Below are positions 42,551 through 46,754 of a stretch of DNA of 46,754 nucleotides, in pieces. Source of the DNA: Candidatus Methylomirabilis sp. Lineage in GTDB: Bacteria > Methylomirabilota > Methylomirabilia > Methylomirabilales > JACPAU01. The DNA lies in NCBI GenBank assembly GCA_036000645.1, contig DASYVA010000021.1:1-46754 (forward strand), in the 5' to 3' direction. The notes below the pieces were generated by a model. That model had not been told where the DNA came from. It saw only the letters and a program-made list of their open reading frames with translations, and did not search any database. A program made the position numbers and the translations under genes. Positions within the stretch are counted from its first letter, which is position 1. The number at the start of each line of letters is the position of its first letter.

Positions 42551-44611
42551 CTATGCAGCGGCCCTGTGCCCGTGCGGCTCCGTGATCCGCCGGCCGGTGC
42601 TGATGTAGGTGTCCACGAACGTCTTGAGCGCGGCGCCGATCACTTCCGGGTTCTCCTGGTCGAGCACGACGTTCAGGGCGTCGGAGACCCAGGGGACGAG
42701 CTTCTCCGCGGTCGTGATCGCCTTCAGGACCTCCTTGGCCGTGCCGACCGTTTTGCCCTTGAGCTTGCCGGCTTCCTCGTCCAGCAGCCGCAGGAACAGC
42801 CCCTCGGTCAGGCGCTGGCCGCTGAGCGCCCCCTCCCCCTGGAGGACCACCCCGGCGTGCAGCCGCTTCCAGAGCGCGGCCCGGCGGATCTCCGCCGTGG
42901 CCAGGTCCTCCATGAGCTGCAGCTTGAGCTGCGGGCTCTGGACCGCCGCGGCGGCGCTGCCCCCAAGGTAGGCGGCCATGTACTGGAGAGTGATGGTGAT
43001 GTCCTCGCGGAGCCCGGATTCGGTCACCGGCCCCTTCGGGTGGGCCCGGAGCCTGGTCGCTAGCTCCTTGCTGTACCAGTCGGTGCGGGTCGGCGGCGTC
43101 CCGATGGCATCGTGGCCCTGCTGGACGGCCTTCTGGAAGATCGGCTGGATCACGGCGACCATGTCCGGCGTGGCAACCCACGCCCCATAGTAGAGGCGGC
43201 GCTCCCCGTCCTTGGCCAGCCGCAGCCCCGATTCCCGGGCCTTGTCATCGCTCGCCTTCTCGAGGGCCGCCTTGTTGTTGTAGGCCCGCGCCACGAATCC
43301 CTGCAGGAGCCCGATGACGGCGTCGCGATGGCCCTGGAACTGCGCGGGCAGCCCCTCCAGGGCGGGGGCGTCCGGCTTGAACTTGTCGGTGACGTTGCCC
43401 TTGGCATCGAGGTAGCCGGCGGCCTGCACGGCCTTCAGCAGGCCCTCCGCCCCGTCCTTCCCCGCGATCTTTTCGAAGTCGCCCGGCCGCGCAGTCGCCC
43501 GGAGCAGGATGTTGGCCGACATCCCCCCCCAGGGGACCGCGCCGCGCTTCCGCCCCAGGTCCGAGATGTACTGGTCGTACGAGGAGAGGGCCTCGGCCGC
43601 CTCCATCGTCACTAGGTTAGTGTCCGGAGGGATGGCCTTCATGTCCGCCTGGTACACCCGGTAGACGCTGGCCAGGTAATCCCAGCGGCCCACGTTCGGC
43701 CCGATGTATCGGGAGGCCTCCACGACCCGGCCCGTCTGCCGGTCGCGGATGGGGCGGCTGAAGGCGTACATCATCTCCTCGCACTGGAAGGTGGCCTGGA
43801 TGAGCTCGATCAGCTGGAAGATCTTCACCGTCCCGGGCGGGATCCCCAGCTTCTTCTCCACCTCATAGAGGAAGGTGTGCCAGAGGTCGCACTCCTGGGT
43901 GGTCTCGATCTTGGGCAGGTAGAAGGCGACCGGCAGGTCCCGCGCGAGGAGGGACTTCGCGTTGTGCTTGAGGAAGAGCCAGGAATCCACGAAGCCCCCC
44001 CCGACAGTCTTCCCGTCCACCAGGAGGTGCCGGTCGTCCAGGTGCAGCCCCCGGGGGCGGTAGATCATGATGGCCACGTCCTTCTCGGGCTTGAGCTGCT
44101 TGCCTCCTGCCCCGTCAATGGCGCGCTTGCCCTCGGGCGTCCAGGTACAGAGGAGCTTGAGGCTGCGCTGCGTCCGGAGGGGGCTGTCGGTGGTCTGGGC
44201 CGCGGCGTCCTCGCTGTCCGCCATCCACTGCTGGCCCGTGTTCATCGCGGAGATGGCCATCCCGGGGTCCGCGCAGGGACCGGTAAGCTGGACATGGCGT
44301 CCCGTGAACTGCCGCGGCTGTCCCCCCGCCTTCCAGGCCGACGTGCGGATCTGCTTGGGGGTGGTGGTCGTCCCGTCGAAGAAGGTGATGACCTCGTTCT
44401 CCGGCAGGAAGTCGATCGGCTTTCCGCCGTCGATCCGCGCCTGGGCCTCGGCCCGGGCTTGGAGCAGGGCGCGGCGAACCTCCTCGAAGGTCCGCCCGTC
44501 CGCGCTCTTCACCGCGAGAACCTCGGCGAGCTCCCGGAGCGCCTCCGGGGTGAGGATATCCTTGGTGTACTCCTGGGCCAGACTGGGGTTGACGAACGTC
44601 ACGGCTCCCAC
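42551..44611 (-). CDS. Divergent malate synthase
   Basis: A 686-residue protein related to malate synthase A (glyoxylate + acetyl-CoA to malate). Recognised blocks are YRPRGLHLDDRHLLVDGK, FVDSWLFLKHNAKSLLARD, FYLPKIETTQECDLWHTFLY, IFQLIELIQATFQCEEMMYA (catalytic Glu) and GRWDYLASVYR (Asp). The N-terminal block has DSEDAAAQTT where malate synthases usually have a DFED-like motif, and it is longer than AceB (about 530 residues). The GTG at 44611 follows GAGGAGGAACCT; the Glu-Glu-Glu codons further up encode the ribosome site itself. A structured leader precedes it. Confidence 0.85.
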   Translation of the reverse strand: MGAVTFVNPSLAQEYTKDILTPEALRELAEVLAVKSADGRTFEEVRRALLQARAEAQARIDGGKPIDFLPENEVITFFDGTTTTPKQIRTSAWKAGGQPRQFTGRHVQLTGPCADPGMAISAMNTGQQWMADSEDAAAQTTDSPLRTQRSLKLLCTWTPEGKRAIDGAGGKQLKPEKDVAIMIYRPRGLHLDDRHLLVDGKTVGGGFVDSWLFLKHNAKSLLARDLPVAFYLPKIETTQECDLWHTFLYEVEKKLGIPPGTVKIFQLIELIQATFQCEEMMYAFSRPIRDRQTGRVVEASRYIGPNVGRWDYLASVYRVYQADMKAIPPDTNLVTMEAAEALSSYDQYISDLGRKRGAVPWGGMSANILLRATARPGDFEKIAGKDGAEGLLKAVQAAGYLDAKGNVTDKFKPDAPALEGLPAQFQGHRDAVIGLLQGFVARAYNNKAALEKASDDKARESGLRLAKDGERRLYYGAWVATPDMVAVIQPIFQKAVQQGHDAIGTPPTRTDWYSKELATRLRAHPKGPVTESGLREDITITLQYMAAYLGGSAAAAVQSPQLKLQLMEDLATAEIRRAALWKRLHAGVVLQGEGALSGQRLTEGLFLRLLDEEAGKLKGKTVGTAKEVLKAITTAEKLVPWVSDALNVVLDQENPEVIGAALKTFVDTYISTGRRITEPHGHRAAA

Positions 44612-44763
44612 AGGTTCCTCCTCGGCCGACGCCGGGGTGGGATGAACTCCCACCGGTTCAGGGATCGTTCACACACCGGTTGCGTCATCCACGACCAGGC
44701 CGGTGAGGCCCGGTCCATGCCGCCGAAAACCAGGAAGGCCACGGCAGGACCCGCGGCCTCTGC

Positions 44764-44806
44764 TCAAAACAAAAAGCCACGGGATCCCTGCGTCTCCCCC
44801 GTGGCT
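44764..44806 (-). terminator. Intrinsic terminator inside the malate synthase leader
   Basis: A 9-bp stem, AGCCACGGG / CCCGTGGCT, with a 14-nt loop is followed by TTTTTGTTTTG on the minus strand. It lies about 150 nt before the coding start, so it either ends a small RNA or acts as an attenuator. Confidence 0.85.
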
Positions 44807-44945
44807 GCGCGTTGCGTCAAGAAGCGCGACGACCTAGACGCGCGGGCCTCCTGCCCAGGGGCAGACGCCCTCGGTTACGCCTACTACGACTCGCCCAACG
44901 GTGAGGCTGATTGCACGCAACGAAAGCTCCCCTACTGGAGGGGTT
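44764..44945 (-). ncRNA. Unclassified structured RNA (leader/riboswitch or small RNA), about 180 nt
   Basis: A transcript starting near 44941 would run to the terminator at 44764. A closing helix, CGUUGCGU (44915-44922) with ACGCAACG (44810-44817), would enclose three hairpins. One lies near 44880-44910 (CUC..GAG). One is GGGC..GCCC at 44844-44870 with an inner CUGCC/GGCAG. One is GCGCG/CGCGC at 44824-44843. I cannot match it to a known riboswitch class; 6S RNA is another possibility because of length and its own terminator. Nothing else is seen in 44612-44960 except a repeat of GACGCAAC at 44679-44686. Confidence 0.55.
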
Positions 44946-44947
44946 CC

Positions 44948-44976
44948 CTTATACTGTAGCCCGCCCGGGTTGTCAA
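44948..44976 (-). promoter_or_regulatory. Sigma-70 promoter of the leader RNA / malate synthase
   Basis: Minus strand: TTGACA (44971-44976, perfect), 17 bp, TATAAG (44948-44953). This is one of the best promoters in the window. Confidence 0.75.
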
Positions 44977-45030
44977 GCCCATTCTGCCGCCCCCCGCTTC
45001 GATGCGGACGCTTCCCCCCGCGCGGGCCGC

Positions 45031-45327
45031 TCAGGCTTCGAGGTCGCGGCGCATGGCCTCGAACTGCTCGCGGGTAAGCTCACCTCTCGCGTAGCGCTCC
45101 TTCAGGATCTCCAGCGCGCGCCCGCTCGCGCTCGCGCGACCCCCGGACGCCCCGAAGGCCCAGCGGACCAGGAGGACGATCCCCAGGATCACGAGCGCCC
45201 AGAAGAGGACCATGAACAGCAGCATGCCGACCCCCCAGGCGCCCCACCACATGTGCCAGCCCCATGGGGGCTCGCCGGGTCCCCACTGCACGGCCGCTCT
45301 CCATCCTGCCAGCGCCATCATGCGCAT
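45031..45327 (-). CDS. SHOCT-domain membrane protein
   Basis: A 98-residue protein. A Trp/Gly-rich N-terminus is followed by one membrane helix (MLLFMVLFWALVILGIVLLV). A C-terminal SHOCT domain comes last (ALEILKERYARGELTREQFE). SHOCT domains are short helical modules often on the end of membrane proteins; they are thought to mediate oligomerisation, and no enzyme role is expected. The ATG at 45327 follows AGAGGGGGGG. It stands between the malate synthase promoter and the alpha/beta hydrolase. Confidence 0.85.
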   Translation of the reverse strand: MRMMALAGWRAAVQWGPGEPPWGWHMWWGAWGVGMLLFMVLFWALVILGIVLLVRWAFGASGGRASASGRALEILKERYARGELTREQFEAMRRDLEA

Positions 45328-45380
45328 GCCCCCCCTCTATTCCCACGCGCGCCGGGGACCCGCCAACGGAGTCGAACGCG

Positions 45381-46247
45381 TCAGGGGTTCACCGCCCGCC
45401 ACGTCCGCGCGAGCGCGGCGGCGATCGGCTTCGTCACGTCATTATCGGTCCAGTACCCGAGATGCGAGGCGGGATTCCAGCTCCCGAGCAGCCCGCCGGC
45501 GTTGACCGCCCTGTCGGCCTTGACCACTTTCCGGTAGGCGGCATTCAAGGTCTTTAGGGGGTAGCCGATGACGTCATCCTCGTCGTAGTAGTTCACCCAT
45601 TCGCCCTTCAAGCCGCGATGGTGTTTCGCCAGCGCGGGGGACGGGACCGTGATGGGGATGCCGAAGTCGGGGTACCGGAGGCTCCAGATGGCGATGGGAC
45701 TCCCCAGCGTGTAGAAGAGGGCCAAGGTTTCGCCCTGCTCCAACGGGGTCTTCCCCATCACCTTCCGCACGCTGTCCGGGAGGATCTTCCGCGTCGGCTC
45801 AACCTGGAGATCGTACAGGTAGTTGCTCGCAATCACCGACCCGAGGCTGTGGGCGATGACACACAGCGGGGCTTTCTCCCCGGCCTCGGCCGCGAGCGCC
45901 TTCAGGGCCTGCGCAACGACCTGATGGATCCCGTCGTAGATCTTCCGATCCGTTGGCGTCGGCTGATAGGCGATCGCATCCGCCGCGAAGTCCACCAGGA
46001 AGCGGCGGAGCGTGGTGAAATCCAGCTCCCCGCCCTGCCTCATCCGCTTCCACAAGATCGCCTCGGCCTTCTGGAGCACCGGGGCCCAGTAGATCGGGCG
46101 GATGACCAGCGCTGAGGCGGGGTCCTCCACCCGCTTTCCCACCTGCTGCGCAAAGCGATCCCGCAGCTCCTGGGCCATGCCGTCGGCGAAGCTCGCGTCC
46201 TGCTTGCCGACCCCATGGATGATGGCGACGGCGATCCCCTGTCCCAC
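45381..46247 (-). CDS. Alpha/beta hydrolase-like protein of unknown substrate
   Basis: A 288-residue protein with the nucleophile elbow IAHSLGSVIASNYL (Ser134 in H-S-L-G), an oxyanion-type start VAIIHGVGKQDASF, and a later Asp/His region (YYDEDDVIGYPLK, ASHLGYW). This fits the alpha/beta hydrolase (lipase-like) fold. It has no signal peptide, so it is cytoplasmic. The substrate is not readable. The GTG follows GGGAGGG; a promoter TTGACG-17-TACAGG (46277-46305) lies just upstream. Confidence 0.8.
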   Translation of the reverse strand: MGQGIAVAIIHGVGKQDASFADGMAQELRDRFAQQVGKRVEDPASALVIRPIYWAPVLQKAEAILWKRMRQGGELDFTTLRRFLVDFAADAIAYQPTPTDRKIYDGIHQVVAQALKALAAEAGEKAPLCVIAHSLGSVIASNYLYDLQVEPTRKILPDSVRKVMGKTPLEQGETLALFYTLGSPIAIWSLRYPDFGIPITVPSPALAKHHRGLKGEWVNYYDEDDVIGYPLKTLNAAYRKVVKADRAVNAGGLLGSWNPASHLGYWTDNDVTKPIAAALARTWRAVNP

Positions 46248-46276
46248 GGCGCGCCCTCCCGAACTGCTCGCGGCTA

Positions 46277-46305
46277 CCTGTAGCGGAAAAGCCGGAGCGC
46301 GTCAA
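46277..46305 (-). promoter_or_regulatory. Sigma-70 promoter of the alpha/beta hydrolase gene
   Basis: Minus strand: TTGACG (46300-46305), 17 bp, TACAGG (46277-46282). It lies in the 81-bp gap after the radical SAM gene. Confidence 0.5.
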
Positions 46306-46328
46306 CGGAGGAGAGTGTGTGGATCATC

Positions 46329-46754
46329 CTAGCGGAAGGCGCAGGGGGGCGTATCGGTCCGGCGCGGCGGGCCGGGAGGAGGCGGCACCGGCGGGAACAG
46401 GCCCAGTTGGCGCGCGCGGGCGGGGGGCGGGGCGAGAGGCCGGCCGCCGAGCGTGACGTAGGGTGCCGAGGCAGCGAGCCGCACCCCGAGGCGGGCGAGG
46501 TCCCGCGCGTCCCGCAGACGGACCTGCCGGCGGGTAGCCATGAGGCGGGTCGCCACCCGGGGCCCTATGCCGGGCACGCGCAGGAGCACCTCCCGCGGCG
46601 CCGCGAGCAGGTCCACCGGGAACGCATCGGGGTGCGCCACCGCCCAGGCCGCCTTGGGGTCGAGCGCCAGGGGGAGGTTCCCCGCCCCATCGAAGGGGAG
46701 GTCGCGCATCCCGAAGCCGTACTCCCGCAGGAGGTGCTCTGCCTGGTAGAGGCG
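46329..46754 (-). CDS. Putative DNA modification/repair radical SAM protein, C-terminal part (5' end outside window)
   Basis: The window cuts this gene; 141 codons are present, reading from the very edge with RLYQAEHLLREYGFGMRDL. Next comes LALDPKAAWAVAHPDAFPVD. A helix-hairpin-helix follows (APREVLLRVPGIGPRVATRL), then LRDARDLARLGVRL. This C-terminal pattern is that of the TIGR03916-type radical SAM proteins linked with DUF4130 partners in DNA repair. The radical SAM core is outside the window. No DUF4130 gene follows here. Confidence 0.75.
   Translation of the reverse strand, partial: RLYQAEHLLREYGFGMRDLPFDGAGNLPLALDPKAAWAVAHPDAFPVDLLAAPREVLLRVPGIGPRVATRLMATRRQVRLRDARDLARLGVRLAASAPYVTLGGRPLAPPPARARQLGLFPPVPPPPGPPRRTDTPPCAFR

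Noticed and set aside
44612-44653. Upstream ATG start for malate synthase
   Set aside because: The codons for Glu-Glu-Glu there are the ribosome site (GAGGAGGAA) of the GTG at 44611.
44650-44710. Short leader peptide (about 16 codons) before malate synthase
   Set aside because: No ribosome site and no run of a single amino acid that would suggest attenuation.

Overview
This 46.7-kb window is very GC-rich and densely coded. It belongs to a Gram-negative-type bacterium, because it encodes many lipobox lipoproteins, an extracytoplasmic B-box/deacetylase protein and the start of what looks like a non-actinobacterial proteasome-associated ATPase. GC content, codon use, the mrp/folE gene order and that ATPase would suit a soil or sediment Methylomirabilota/Rokubacteria-like genome. 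The lineage is an inference from protein character, not a search result. I see no phage, IS element, CRISPR array or rRNA. The one mobile-looking scar is a truncated GNAT acetyltransferase.

Layout. 0-2.3 kb: 5' end of a proteasome ATPase, mrp and folE (minus). 2.3-5.3 kb: small lipoproteins, tRNA-Gly(CCC) with promoter and terminator, a hot-dog thioesterase and two small membrane proteins. 5.5-9.2 kb: CCA-adding enzyme and a three-gene polar amino-acid ABC operon with a good sigma-70 promoter. 9.4-13 kb: cysE (plus), then a B-box/polysaccharide deacetylase fusion and a DUF1015 protein (minus). 13-16 kb (plus): cyclic-nucleotide-binding protein, lipoprotein, Ldh-family dehydrogenase and RraA-like aldolase. 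16-20 kb (minus): YihY membrane protein, C-N hydrolase, MBL-fold hydrolase and DUF4197 lipoprotein. 20-24 kb: GNAT remnant, two-ACT protein, YiiX-like hydrolase and a radical SAM/SPASM/PCP_red enzyme. 24.3-26.5 kb (plus): a sigma-54-type promoter driving a polytopic membrane protein and a vWA lipoprotein. 26.8-28.1 kb (plus): two PilZ proteins, one carrying a degenerate GIY-YIG-like N-terminus. 28.2-37.6 kb (minus): a tightly overlapped operon, small protein - ilvD - treS/maltokinase - malQ - glgB. 37.7-41.2 kb (minus): PAS, DinB-like, small two-TM protein, delta-9 desaturase and a CFA/CMAS-type methyltransferase. 41.4-46.8 kb: hypothetical protein, secreted intradiol dioxygenase (plus), divergent malate synthase with a long structured leader, SHOCT protein, alpha/beta hydrolase and the 3' end of a HhH radical SAM DNA-repair-type protein.

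How they work together. TreS-maltokinase, MalQ and GlgB form an alpha-glucan/trehalose module; GlgE is not in the window. The desaturase supplies the double bond that CFA-type enzymes modify, and the two genes overlap by 4 nt. Many minus-strand genes overlap by ATGA or GTGA, so translational coupling is the rule here. The items most worth a second look are the RpoN-promoted membrane/vWA pair, the GIY-YIG-like/PilZ fusion, and the approximately 180-nt terminator-ended RNA in front of malate synthase.
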